From: Fulvia fulva
Taxonomy: Eukaryota; Ascomycota; Dothideomycetes; Mycosphaerellales; Mycosphaerellaceae
Length of the DNA stretch: 64,000 nt
Assembly: GCF_020509005.1 (NCBI RefSeq)
Contig: NC_063019.1
Coordinates: 2,914,001-2,978,000, forward strand
Direction of reading: 5' to 3'
The translations under genes were made by a program, and so were the position numbers. How positions within the stretch are numbered: position 1 is the first letter of the stretch; each line of letters starts with the position of its first letter. Shown here piece by piece: positions 10,341-21,800 of this stretch. The notes below the pieces were generated by a model. The model had not been told where the DNA came from, ran no database searches, and saw nothing but the letters and a program-made list of their open reading frames with translations.

Positions 10341-10950
10341 CTTCGAGATCAGGGTTCGTCGTTGTTGAGGGGGAGGATAGCTCTACGCGAAGAGTTCTGA
10401 GTCGTCAGTGGACAGACGTGGGAAAGCAGAGACGCGAGACAGGAAAGATCTGATATATACATGAAGCCAGCGGGCTGCGGGACTGATCGCATGCCGAGTG
10501 GGTCGTCATGCCAGCGTATTATTCACAGCGTGCTCAGCTCACCTGGCTCGTCACGCTCGCTGATGAGGTGCGCTGGCAGGTGAGAAGCGGCAATGAGCAG
10601 TCCATCATATTGAGATCAGTGTGCCAACATGATGGTCACATGTAACACGATACACAACACCAGCCCAACGTGTTCGCCAGCGGCTTGAACAGCATGATGC
10701 TACATGTGCACAATGATGGTCCGGGATGACCGAGCTCTACACCCTTACACCGATTCGTAACGCTTGAGCAGGCGAAGAAGCCATTGAGCTCCTTCTTCGA
10801 GCGTCAACGTGAAACGCGTCTTGAAAATTGCATGTGACCAAGACCTTGGCACGAGCACGGACGCAAGAATGCAAACGCACACTTTGTGCCTCTTTCAGCA
10901 ACCTCTGTCAGCCGAACATAGACATCATCAACTTGACAACACTGAACATC
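10341..10950. other. Gene-free stretch
   Basis: About 600 bp, divergent between copy A and the BTB pseudogene. Apart from the TATA-like run near 10455, I see nothing. Confidence 0.35.
10450..10460 (-). promoter_or_regulatory. TATA-like element upstream of copy A
   Basis: An alternating TATATA run lies about 115 bp upstream of the ATG at 10340 on the minus strand. Spacing fits a TATA box plus a 5' leader. Sequence inference only. Confidence 0.3.
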
Positions 10951-11792
10951 ATGATCTCGAAGTACTTCAACCTCAACGAGGCGCGTGCCGCCGTTAGTCA
11001 GAACATAACCAAGTGAAGTCCCCAACTCTCAGACTCCGCCACCGACTGACACATCCCGACTCCACCGCGAGGACACATTGTGTGACCTAACCATCGCATG
11101 CGGCAAGCCTTCATCAAGGCCCACCGAATCATCCCTGCCTCCAGCTCAGACTGGGTTCTCAAAGCTTGTGCTGGCGGCTTCAAGGTACAGCGCTCGAGTC
11201 CACGCGGTCATGCACGCCAAAGCATGCTGACTCCTTAATGTAGGAAGGACAAAGCCCAACCGTCACCCTCGAAGATGACGACGAAGACGATGTCGCCAGC
11301 GTGATCGAGTTCTGCTACACCTTCACCTACGCCGAAGCCAGGCCAGAAGACTGCGGACCCATGACAAAGGCTCTGCGCATGTTCTCGATGGGCGACAAAT
11401 ACCTCATCGACAACCTCACGAAGTAGGCAGCTGACAGCATCGCCACTCACATCGCCCCGGACTGGGACGAGGCAGACTTCTTCGCCGCAGTCAAGGCTAT
11501 CTACACGGAGACCAGCGACCCGCAACGCCTACTGCGCGGAGTCGTTGGCGATATCTTGCGCAACAAGTACACCACCGGCAACCCCTGGTCCACGGGATTT
11601 CAAGAGCTCCTCGAAAACACCCCAGGTCTTGGAGCTGATGCCTTCCGAGCTATGGCACACCCGCGCGCTGCAGCCACTGTCTTCGAGACCAAGCAGAAGA
11701 CATACCGCTGCCCACGTGAGGGCTGTACTGACAAATTCACCAGGACCATTCTCGAGAAGGAGAGGTTCCAGTATCATTGTCTGACTTATTGA
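10951..11792 (+). pseudogene. Degraded BTB/POZ-domain gene
   Basis: Recognisable BTB blocks follow one another in different frames. 'CDLTIACG' is followed, after a frameshift near 11105, by 'FIKAHRIIPASS.WVLKACAGGFK'. A still usable 59-bp intron (11185-11243) leads to 'EGQSPTVTLEDDDEDDV' and 'FSMGDKYLIDNLTK'. An in-frame TAG at 11424-11426 interrupts the domain. The C-terminal part then runs open to 11792 and ends with a Cys-rich 'YRCPREGC...YHC' motif seen in this fungal BTB family. An additional stop lies in the N-terminal part. BTB domains mediate protein-protein contacts, often with Cullin-3 ligases. Two or more lesions argue against a sequencing error. A separate, apparently intact BTB-like gene lies at 34.5-35.3 kb. 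Confidence 0.65.
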
Positions 11793-12649
11793 GAGGCCTA
11801 TTCGATGAGCGGAAAGCAGTGGGAGGCCTATGCCATCGGAACAACCAGTCGGTGATCGCAGAAGGGTGCAAAATTGAGCCTGGAAGACCTCGTGTCGAGA
11901 GTCCTTCAATGGATGGCATCGCTCGTCTCCAGCGTAAAAAGATCATCTGGGACTATTGCTGCAGGCAGACGCCAGCATGTGTTAGCAGAAGCAGGCGTGT
12001 ACAGACAAGACACCCAGTAGCGCCATGCCACTCAGAACAGCTACAGACGTATCCTTCTCGTCGCCTGTAATCCAGATCTTTCCATTCAAGTATACTGACC
12101 AGACCGTCCGCGAATGCAATACTGACCAGATCCTACTATCTGCATGGATGGAAGCACTGCCATGCATCAATCTCGCCAGACTCAGCAGCCTCGAAGCTAG
12201 TGATCCTCATAGTCAAGCATTCCACAGCTTGAAGCTGTGACGTTCAGGCATGTCGCTACTGTTGGATGGCGTGAGTGTCAAAGTCCACGCTGTGAAGGAG
12301 GGCCTAGAGGAAGCACAAACACCTGCATTATGCTTCGTACCACTTTCCCATGATCTACACTGCTACATGTGTCATATCCCCACCCACGTTACCTCCTTTT
12401 CACGCCAAAGCATATATCCGCAACCATAACATCCTCACAACCATGCTAAAAAATGCACCCCATCACGCAGCCCGCCTGGTATATAGCTCCCAACCCACAT
12501 GGCTTCAAAGCCTGTAAATACCAACCAGAAAAGCAGGACGCTACGCACTCCATACCCTCATTTTACGAGGGGGCCGTCCAGGCGTCCATAAACCAAAATC
12601 GCTGTACAAAACAAGAAGACTTTTCAGTCAGTTGCGCTCGCAAATGCGC
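11793..12649. other. Gene-free stretch
   Basis: About 860 bp between the BTB pseudogene and the 3' end of the transcription factor. Only short frames without recognisable content. The right end probably holds the 3' UTR of the transcription factor. Confidence 0.35.
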
Positions 12650-15600
12650 TTAATTGTGCGCTGGGCCACCCCAGACAGTGCTCAACCAGCCACCGCCAAA
12701 ACCTTGGTTGGCGGCCATGTTCGCCCATTCAGCGAGCTCGCCGCCATCGACAAAGGCAGCGACATCATCACCGCCCAGACGGGTGTCAATGCTGTTCAGC
12801 CACGCCTCCTTCGCCATCGGATCCCACGCTTGCTGTGTTTCAGGCATGGGCTGCTGCTGCGGGTGCAGATGTTGTGAAACATGAGGTTGTGCAGACTGGG
12901 GATATGCCGAATGAGCTGGAGCAGGGTGCATCGCCCCAGGATGCGAGTGTTGATGCACGTGGCCATTGGTGTATGGATTCGGCGGCGGCGGAGGTGGCGC
13001 TTGCATGCCATATGGCGTGTGGTGCGTACCCCAGCTGCCGTAGGTAGACTGGTGGCGCTCATATGGCGGCGAAGGCTGAGAGCGTGATGGAGTGGACGCG
13101 CTGGTCGAATGCGCTGCTGGCGAAGTAAGACTGGGTGGTGGACCAGCCGAGCCGGGTGTGTCACCGTACACAGGTCTAAAGTTATTGAGCTGGTTTTGAC
13201 TGTACGGCTGCTGGGGGTGTGCCGGCGGTGTAGGCCTCTGCGGTTGCGATTGCGGCTGCGATTGCGATTGCGATTGCGATTGCGATTGCGATTGCAACAG
13301 CGACGGCGGCGGCGGCTGGTGAGGATGCTGCTGATAATGCTGGTCGTAACTTCTGAACTGCCCGCTGCTTGGGGTCGAAATGCTCGGATGCCGGCTTGCT
13401 GCAGCGCCGGGCGCGGCATTAATAGCACTCCATGCGCCACCTTCCGCCTTCGACGCATCTGGTGCCGATTGAGTACGTTCAACCCGGTCATTGCCAATCT
13501 CCTCGCTCTTAACCGTTGTGCCGGAATTGCTGTCATCGTACACCCCATCAAGCGGTCGAGAATCGGGTCGATTAGCGTCAGTCATTTCGACATCCTGATC
13601 TTCAAGGTTGCCAAAGTCCTTGAGAGTCCTTTCGAGTAGCTTGAACTCATCCAGGCCACCGCCGAGTCCACCTTCGCGAAGGCTGAGATGCCGAGTGCTG
13701 ATAGGACTATCACCCTCTGACGAGCTTTCGATAACATGGCTGTTCTTGCGGTAGTCGCTCTTCATTTTGCGGAAGTACCGGTGCATGCGATTGATAGTCT
13801 TGAACCACCCGTCGGCCATGTGTAAGCGGGTGCGCATTGTCCCGATCATCTCCAACGCTTTGCGAGCCGCCTCAAAGCCTTTGCTTTCGCCAATCTTGGC
13901 ATTGGGCGGCTTCGAAGCATCGGGTCGGGTGCACATGTAGCCATCTGGGTCCATCCACGGAAAGTTGATGCAGTAGACACCGACGAAGGCCACTGTGTAT
14001 ACAGCGAAGCCAACAATGGGCGTTTCGACAAGCGCACTCCACTCTTGGCAGGTTCTGACAAGATCCATAATCTCGCGCGCCGATCTGAAGCACTCTCGTG
14101 CGATCTCTTCCCAGAACCCAGAAGGGACAGAATACTTCTCTGGTGCGAAGATAGGCGGGTCAAGTGGGCCTTCCGGTTTCGAGCAGCGGATCGGTATGAA
14201 AGGCACATATTCGCGATGCAGCATAATCTGGCATAGTAGGTACACTGTATGCACAAGAATGTACGGCGTCGAAGTCTTCAAGCTGATGTGAGCTTGAGTG
14301 TTCTGCGGGGTGAGGGTGTGCTGTCGTGGAAGGCTGGCTTTGAACTCTCTGCACTGTCGATGGAGGTTGTTATACTCGCTTCGGTGGTCCCAAGGAGGAT
14401 GTTCTTCGACTCTGTCACCCAATCGAGTCAGCATGAATCATCACAAACACATTTTATGCATAACTTACCTTCGACCCCCCGAGCACGACCATTTTATGAC
14501 TTTGCCATATATTTCCAGAATCTTGATGTATCGACTTTCGAGGCCCTCATCGGCACCAACTTCAAGCCTGCCTTTCTCTTCGTCGGTATCCTGCATCGCG
14601 AGGCTCCGAGGCGAGGGTGCCATATGTGGTTCTGGAGTGCTTGAAGTGCCAAGCATTACCGACTGCTGTCGCTGATTCTGTACCTCTGCTCTTCCCAAAC
14701 CGGTCACAGCCTTGTCCTCCTCACCCAGCATCAGCGTGCGGACCTTCTCCGCGAACAGAAACGAGCGTTCGCTTGCAGGAAGCTGTATCCGCAACTCCCG
14801 TGCATGCAGCATCTGCGGCCGGTACTTTCCACTGCTAAGATAGCGATCCATGATATAGCAGCTCCAAAACGTCCGTCTCCTGATCTCTTGCAAAATGAAG
14901 TCGTCTTCGGCAGACTTGCCGCTCGCTGAGTTTTTGCGGCCGGATTCCATACCAAGGCGCTCAGCTTCGCCGTTCAAAGCTAGGGATCGAGACAGGGGCT
15001 CATCGTCCAAATCAAGCTCGTACTGCAGACCCATGGCCTGTGCAGCTCGAATGGCAATACCGACAGCCAACCACGCCTTGCCACCTCTGCACATGCCCCA
15101 CTCGTGCAAGCCAAGCATCAAAATTGCCTGTGTTCGTTCGATATCGAGTGCCTTCCCGTCTATCCAAATACTTGCCAAGCGTTCGTTGGCTGCTGCTGCA
15201 TAGTACTCTGATGCTATGAGTGGGTTGCTGGGTCGTGTTGCGCTCGGTGGGGAGTGATGCGCGACGAGCCTTGGGTGAAAGCGAGCAGTGAGAGCCAAGA
15301 AGGCCAGTAGGAACTCAGTCGAGGCTGGCGGTCTGGCTGAGGGCGTTTGCTCAGCATTGAAGCCGGGCACAGCAGGCGGAAGCTGGAGCGATGCATTGCG
15401 AAGCGGTTTCAGGAACGTAGGCGGATGCAAGAACGGCAAGTCGGCAGAGTAGTGCGTCTGAAAGATGTCGAACATTTCCTGCCAACACTGTGGCGTGAGG
15501 ATGTTCGGGTCCAGGGCGTCCAGCAGAGGCCGAGGACTGTCACGATTGGTAGACAATGGATTCGCGACGAATGTATGTGTGCTCTTCCTAGGCCGTTGCC

Positions 15601-16072
15601 TGCGCTCGGCATCTTGTCCTCCTCCACCACCAGAGTATACATCGGGCCGGCCTGAGAGACTATCTCTTCTGCGACTGCCTCCAGTGATGGGCCTTGGATA
15701 TGTGCACTCCCGTCCCGAGTTCTCGCACGAACGACATGCCGTGCCAACACCGTTGTTCACGCACTTGACCTTCGATCGTCGACAGCGAATGCATGCTATG
15801 CTCGACCGCATCCTGCCTTGCGCCTGCGCCTGCCTGGGCGACGGCCCGGCCGCGGCGTAAGGTTGACCAACTTGCGGGTTGATGTTGATGGCTGCTGTCG
15901 ATGAAGCCGTAGTGGGGTCGGTGGTGAGGGAGGTGCTGGGGCTTTCGGGGGCCTGGAAGGTCTGCAGCAACGAGTCGGCGATACGTTTGTGATGCTCGTG
16001 CTCGACAACGTGCTGCCCAGTCGTGCTGGGAAGGTTGATCCGCTCCACGGTAACAGCCAGCGGGAGGAAGAC
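12650..16072 (-). CDS. Zn2Cys6 fungal-specific transcription factor
   Basis: Two main exons, 16072-14469 and 14411-12650, joined across a 57-bp intron (14412-14468, GTAAGT...ACAG) that keeps the frame. Near the N-terminus is a complete binuclear zinc cluster, C-x2-C-x6-C-x8-C-x2-C-x6-C ('CIRCRRSKVKC' ... 'CRSCENSGREC'). The middle holds the fungal_trans domain ('LPFLHPPTF', 'RRRTFWSCYIMDRYLS'). The C-terminal 200 residues are Pro/Gln/Ser/His-rich, likely an activation region, and include a (QS)n run coded by a GATTGC-type hexanucleotide repeat. The true start is unclear: the first in-frame ATG is at 15811, right before the zinc cluster, but coding-like sequence continues upstream to an AG acceptor at 16073, so a short 5' exon is probable. 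Target genes are not predictable. Confidence 0.82.
13241..13296. repeat. Hexanucleotide microsatellite inside the transcription-factor gene
   Basis: About nine units of (GCGATT/GCGGTT) on the + strand, encoding alternating Gln-Ser/Gln-Pro on the minus strand. The unit length is a multiple of three, so changes in copy number keep the frame. Confidence 0.85.
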
Positions 16073-16473
16073 CTACTCGCGGTCGCCCACGCACCGTCAC
16101 TCCACTGGGCAGTCGCGATCGCAACTGCAGGGCGGCGCAGGGAAAGCGCGGTGTGGTCACTGGTGGACGATCGTTGGTCTGTCGTTCTTGCTCTTCGGCA
16201 TCACCCTCGACTCGGACCGAAGCGAGGTGAAGCGTGACGGGAGGAGGCAGGAGCGGTAGAGGGCTGCTGGGAGGAGGCGCCGTCAACGATGCGCGGGAAC
16301 GACTCGCACCAAGAGGCCAGAACCAAGGAAGGGTGGATGGGTGGATGTACAGTATGAAAGAGTTCACGTTACACGACAGTGGGAGCTCGGAGGACACTGC
16401 ATTCTGCCAGCAGACGGCAAGTCGGGTTGCAGCATCTTCCTCGCCAGCAGTGAGCGTGCATCAGACGTGCAAT

Positions 16474-16522
16474 AATGGGCAATGGGCAATGGGCAATGGG
16501 CAATGGGCAATGGGCAATGGGC
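16474..16522. repeat. 7-bp minisatellite, seven perfect copies of AATGGGC
   Basis: Seven uninterrupted direct copies (49 bp) in the 5' flank of the Zn2Cys6 gene. Perfect identity suggests recent slippage. Confidence 0.95.
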
Positions 16523-17925
16523 ACCGGACGGGCTCGGGGCTCGCAGCCGGCACACCATCTGTCGCGAGACTCGCGGGATCATGGATGGAAGGAAGCATGA
16601 AGCACGGTTCATCTTGGACAATCTTCACGCCGATTCAGGCCGTCTCCCAGTCGCTGCCCAGATCACCACCACCGTGCCACGGCGTGACTGCACCGCCTGC
16701 TGGCACCTGCTGGCCTCCCTTCGTCTCGACTCTCCCTCCAGGCTCCACTTCTGCAGAATCTCCGGTCCGTCTTGCAAGGGCATATTTGAGCCTTTCCCAG
16801 CGCAATTGCGCCATGCCTCCTCGACCTTGACCGACCCCTCGCGGTTGCCGGCGGCCTTCGGTCTCTTACGCAGCTCATCTTCTCTAGCACATCCGTGCCT
16901 GTCCGAATGTCTCGGCTTCACGACGTGCTCGAAATGCGATATGAGAGTGTCACCACTCCCAGACATCAACGGCCATCTGGCCTCGCAAAGCCACCCGGCC
17001 ACTTCAATATTTGCTTACAAGCCGACTAGGAAGTCTTGCTGACCTGAATTCAGGTTCCGATCATGCCGTAGGCACCGAAACTTTCTTCGCAGCTGGCGTA
17101 AAGTCTGTTCGAGGTCACGACACCTTCAATCAGCCTGCGGCCCTGCAACACCTGCTCGGACTTCAACATCCATGACATCTGATGTTCGAACAACCTCACC
17201 CAGCGCACATTCCAGGCGATACCGATATTCCGAAAATTCGGCACCCACCTCAACCCGGCACAGCGGTCAGCACTCCACTGTCAACATTCATTCCTTGCGC
17301 TTTTAATGTCCCATCCGTGAACATCTGTCCATTCTGCCGACCCGGATGCCCAACGAGTGGCAGCAATTGCAAGCCCGACTGTCGGACGCTGCCCTGCGCG
17401 TCTAACACTGTGGAGCTGTCTCATCCCGCCGGCGAGATGCCCGTCGAATGTAACACCACTCGCCGCCACAACTCTATTTACCTCGCAACATATGCGAAGC
17501 AGAGTGGTATGCGGCAGCACAACAATTCATCTTACAGCGCAGGAGTCACGGGAGTCTCCATACCTCAATGGCTGCAAACAAAGTAACGCGGTCAAGGTGG
17601 TGCCATGGCGTCACCCCTGCTGTCTCTTCACAACTGCCGAACCGCTGACTTGCTCCCTGTGTCCCTTGGGCGGCACTCCTATAAAGTCGTTATCTCCTTC
17701 GGATCTTGGCCTCCTTGTTATCCTGAGGCACTGAGGCACTGATGCGCGTGCAGCCCAAGCGAGTGTTGGACTGGAGATCAGCTACAACGTGGAGATCTGA
17801 GATCTGAGTGCTGCCGAGCGCGCGTTGCACTTCAACACGCTGTGTGACTTCCCCACACCGGTTTGGCCTCCGGATGTCGTGCAACCATACTCTGACGACT
17901 CCGACCAGCAGACCCAGGCTGCGTC

Positions 17926-18060
17926 TAACATCTACCACGGTCATTTCGGTAGCGCGCGGGTACATCCTCTCACGACAAGGATATTTTGGCTGTCGAAGCG
18001 GCGTATATTCCGACACGCTTCCGAGATGCTGAGGATCCGAAATGACCGTGGCAGATGTTA
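17926..18060. repeat. 24-bp inverted repeat with 87-bp loop
   Basis: Arms 17926-17949 and 18037-18060 are reverse complements with one mismatch. No target-site duplication is obvious. It could be a tiny foldback element or a structured RNA. Confidence 0.75.
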
Positions 18061-19305
18061 TCACTGTGGCCTATCGTAGAGATGCATGGCCACATGTGGA
18101 TTCATCTCATCGCAGTGGCCACATGTGTAGCCACCTATGGGTCACAGGGTGGCCACAAGTCAAGGCAGCGTTAGTAAGGCCTACAGGACTGATTGTAAGG
18201 ACTCTATAAGCATTCAGGCACGAAGTACCCCTGCAAGGACTGTGGCCATGGTGGCTAGTCACTCAGCCAGGTGTTCACAATGTGGCCACGGCCTTGTGTA
18301 CGAGTGGCTGCCACGAAATCCCGGCAACTACCGTCCAATTTATCAGCAGGATCCTTGGCATGATCTCTACTGAACCGAAGAAGAGTGTCGGAGTGTGTAT
18401 ACTACCAAGCTGTCACTGCTTGCACCGCATGCTTCCAATGTCGATATATGAGAGCTCAAAATGCCTCGCATCCTCGTGTGCCAGGTCTTGCTCCTTCGTG
18501 TATGCTGCGGGCTAGCCTGTAAGTACTGCATCTTGCCACTGATCAATCGGTTCCTCCAACCATAGCTTCACAACACCGGCTTGGGTCTGGGACGCAGGAA
18601 CGTGATCTCAATTCAGCGACACCGACGTATCATGCAGTCCGGGCTTTGGCTGGCTATATTCACGCATATCCCGGCCCTTTCAGCCTGCGGCAATGATCGC
18701 GACGCGAGTATCTCAATGACGTGCAAAAATGTGGCTCAACTCTCACTGAGACATGATATCGCAACTCAGAAGTGATCTTCCCGATGAAGAAGATGCAGAA
18801 AGGCTCGGTCCTTGTGGCAGCCCAGCAAGGGCTACATACCATAGTGGACATGCAATGCCTGCTTCGAGCCGTCACTATTGCTTACTCGGCACGTTGGATT
18901 GCGAGGGATATCTTGCGACATATCGAAGTCTACGTTCGTGGACCCTGGAGCTGGGCAAAGATCATTTTCGTCTGGGAGAACCTGGACCTTTCAATATCAT
19001 GTGCCCGCCCGGGGGAATTTTGGGCCGTGTAGGTTCGTTCTGCCAACCTTGTTTGGAAATGGCTGCATTGATCACCGCCGGTGTCTGACCATGATCGCGT
19101 GCATGCAGCAGAAGTCTGCCGCTGCAGGTTGCGCGGAGCTAAGACAGACTCGTCGACAATACGCTGCTCGCTGTTAAGGTAAGCTGCTGCATAAATCTTT
19201 CCACCTATAGGTACAACCGGCAAGTCTGTCGCTGCATTCTGGCAACATTCAACACGAGGTGCTAGCACTCTGATAGCCTGTATAATTGACTGCGAATGGC
19301 AACAG

Positions 19306-20533
19306 CTAAGTCTTGAACGCAGTGTTCTTCAGCTCCCTCTCGAGGTGTTCGCCAAACTCAGTATCAAAGCCATGTTCCGCTAGATATGCCCGGAAGTAAG
19401 CAGCTTCATCTTCAAGATCGCGGCTTCGATCAGGAATCAGTGTCCATGAGAGAATACCACCAACCGCGGCGAAAGCAGCACCAATCAGAAACACCGCCTG
19501 TACGCCCTTGAAGTCGCTCTCAAAAGAGTCCTGTATAGGTGTGAAGACCTGCGTCCCAATAGCAGCTCCAGCCTTACCCACAGCCGCCGCAAGACCCAAG
19601 AAGTGACCTCATGTTGGCGTCGCGAAGTTCTCAGCACCGCAGAGAAACGTCGCGACACCTGGACCCATTTCGCCAAAGGCTTGAAATAGTACATAGAGGA
19701 GAATGAACAGTGGCAAGATACTGTGGATTGGACCCAGCGCGCCACCAATGATGAAGCCCAACACAGCCCAGCACGCCAACCCCGGTGTCATCGTCTGCTT
19801 CCTTCCAATCCAGCCCATCAGAAAGCCTCCAGAAATACATCCAGGTAGGTAGAAACAATTGACAGCTGTGCCCAGCCCGCTATTCTGCACCAGCGAATCG
19901 TCCGGGTTCACGTGACTGATAATCGTCGACGAAAACAACCCAAACGGATACGTACCAAAATCATAAACAAACCACGCCAAACTCGTTCCCACCATCGGCC
20001 TCCAGTACTTCCTAACAATCAGCCCGTGCGGCATAGTCTGCTTCATGGCGTATTTGCGGTATTGCGTTGACTCGATCATCCCGATCTGGAAGAAGAAGAA
20101 GAGCACAGCCGGCAAGACGAATTCCAAGCCGAAGCAGATCCGCCATCCTCCGCCGGTTGCTCGTTTGTTGTAGGCAGATAATACGATGAGAGCGATGCAG
20201 CCTGCGATGACGAAACCTAAATCGACGGCGAAGTCGGTGGCGAGTGCGATGAGGATGCCGCGGCGAAGACGGGTTGAGGGGCTGTCGTTGGAGGCTTCGG
20301 TGCTGGTGGTGGTGCAGACGGGGTACTGGTGGGCATGTCAGTCGTACAGCCTATAACATGCGCAGAGCGGTGTTGTGTCTTACCTCGCCCCCGGCTCCTG
20401 CGGCCGCGATGCCCCAGGCGATGATCATCATCCAGAACAGTCCCAGTTGGGGGGTTCGTGGACGGTAGCTAGAAATCTCCTCAGCGAGGTCTGGAGGGGA
20501 TTTGATGTCCTTGGTGTTATTAGAAGTAGTCAT
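19306..20533 (-). pseudogene. MFS transporter of the phosphate/glycerophosphodiester (Git1-like) type, broken
   Basis: Exon 1 is 20533-20384 and exon 2 is 20325-19306, with a 58-bp intron (20326-20383) whose removal creates the family's 'GGEYP' motif. Downstream blocks resemble Git1/Pho84-type carriers: 'STQYRKYAMK', 'YWRPMVGTSLAWFVYDFGTYPFG', 'GHFLGLAAAVGKAGAAIG'. An in-frame TGA at 19609-19611 falls where relatives have Arg before GHFLG, i.e. CGA to TGA. The N-terminus goes almost directly from a 25-residue hydrophilic leader into the GGEYP region, so the first three or so helices are missing. Two independent defects make a functional carrier unlikely. Relatives import inorganic phosphate or glycerophosphodiesters across the plasma membrane. 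Confidence 0.7.
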
Positions 20534-20578
20534 AATTGACCGCCCTTGGCTACAATCTTGACATGGATAGCTTAGCAT

Positions 20579-20592
20579 CTCTATATATGCCG
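20579..20592 (-). promoter_or_regulatory. TATA-like box of the MFS pseudogene
   Basis: A CATATATAG run about 50-55 bp upstream of the ATG at 20533 on the minus strand. Confidence 0.35.
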
Positions 20593-20807
20593 CCGCCCAT
20601 AGCTACCCTAACGCTCGCCTCCGCATGGGCGCGAAGCACGGAGCTCCATTGCCATGACAGAGTCCAATTATCACACAACGTGGGCTCCTTGCCGCCGCGC
20701 CGTTGGTGTTAGTGACCATCTTCAAAGCAAGTAGGGGCCAACGACTCAATCATTATGCCCATTCTCATAGACACCTCCCTATGTACACCACCCCGTCTGT
20801 TCTCCTC

Positions 20808-21800
20808 TCAACGCTGCGCCAACCCCTTGCCCTGCTTCATCTGCCCCAAATTCTTCGCAATACTCGCGCCCGCCAATCTTCCAAACGTCATACTCCTCAA
20901 ACAACTCGTCGCTGGCGGATACACGTTATAATACAACCCCGTCATCTCGCCCGTAGCCCACAGCCCCGGGATCGGGACATCATTCGTCGACAGAACTCTC
21001 GCCTCAAGATCCGTCTTAACGCCTCCGTATGTGAACGTGGGGTTCGAAGTCATGGGGTAGCCGTAGAAGGGCGCTTTCTCAATTCTCGCGGCCCAGTTTG
21101 TTTCATTGGGGGTGAGGCCTGTTGTGGCTTTGCCGTCGAGTTTCATGAGGTCAAAGGGTTTATCGTTGACGGCGGCGTTGTATTCGTCACGGTGCGCTTC
21201 AATTGTTGGGCGTCCAGGCCGAGTTTCTCGGCGAGTTCCTCGATGGTGTTGGCTTCTTCGGGGGGGGGCACTTCGGTGGTGTCGTAGACCCAGGAGCCCT
21301 TGAAGCGTTGCATGATGGGGTCGTCGGTGACGAAGTAGCAGGACATGTTCTGGTCCTTCCAGCAGTCGAGGGCGATCATTTCGAAGGTTGCGAAGAGGTG
21401 GCGTTGGCCTTCGTCGTAGAGGCGTTGGCAGGATTTGTTGACTACTATGCCGTAGTTGTGGCCTGAGTTGTTAGTCTGCGACAGAAAATTGTGTTCATGG
21501 CTGTCTTTTATCCACCCCAGATGACTGCGTCCGGCTTCTTGGATCGAGTGTCGACGAGCTCGCAGTGCATACCGTCGAAAGAGCCGGCAGTGCCTGCACT
21601 GACTTCCAATGCCATGCGCAGACCGGCGCCTCTGTTGTACTTCAAGCCAGGTGCAATGAGTGGCAGCTTGTGAACATCCCTCCCAACATATCGCGCCAGC
21701 ATCTCTTGGTTGCCTTCGAAGCCACCGTTGAATGAACCCGTGCTGTCTGCATCGTTACTTTCCGTCCAAGTGAAGAAGTTCTGAAAGTAATTGTCGATTC
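20808..21800 (-). pseudogene. Fumarate-reductase/tricarballylate-dehydrogenase-like flavoprotein, truncated and frameshifted
   Basis: Readable from about 21800 down: 'GGFEGNQEMLARYVG', 'PGLKYNRGAGLRMALEV', a 53-bp intron (21463-21515) joining 'DAVIWG' to 'HNYGIVVNK', then 'FTYGGVKTD' and 'GLWATGEMTGLYYNVYPPATSCLRSMTFG' split over the C-terminal cap and FAD region. Near 21185 one base is missing in what should read V-T-E-Y-N-A-A, shifting the frame; downstream text continues in a new frame to the stop at 20808. The N-terminal FAD-binding GxGxxG half is absent upstream. Such enzymes oxidise or reduce dicarboxylates or tricarballylate-like acids with FAD. It lies just upstream of the equally broken MFS carrier, on the same strand. 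Confidence 0.65.

Larger units (their letters stand above)
16073..19305. other. 3.2 kb gene-free region with small repeats
   Basis: Between the 5' end of the Zn2Cys6 gene and the 3' end of the MFS pseudogene. The left end probably contains the missing first exon and promoter of the regulator. Open frames within it have no family resemblance. It contains a 7-bp minisatellite, a 24-bp foldback and a cluster of TGGCCA palindromes, listed separately. Confidence 0.45.

Noticed and set aside
13109..13639. Arg/Leu-rich open frame on the + strand opposite the transcription factor
   Set aside because: It is the complement of the Gln/Ser repeat and proline-rich tail. The minus-strand frame has the domain continuity and intron.
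16474..16522. CRISPR-like array
   Set aside because: Seven-bp contiguous units without spacers, in a fungal nuclear region.
16482..17042. Open frame through the AATGGGC minisatellite
   Set aside because: Its N-terminus is only the translated repeat; no domain, no signal, no splice support.
17182..17586. Cysteine-containing open frame in the gene-free region
   Set aside because: No signal peptide, no intron signals and no conserved cysteine spacing; composition looks random.
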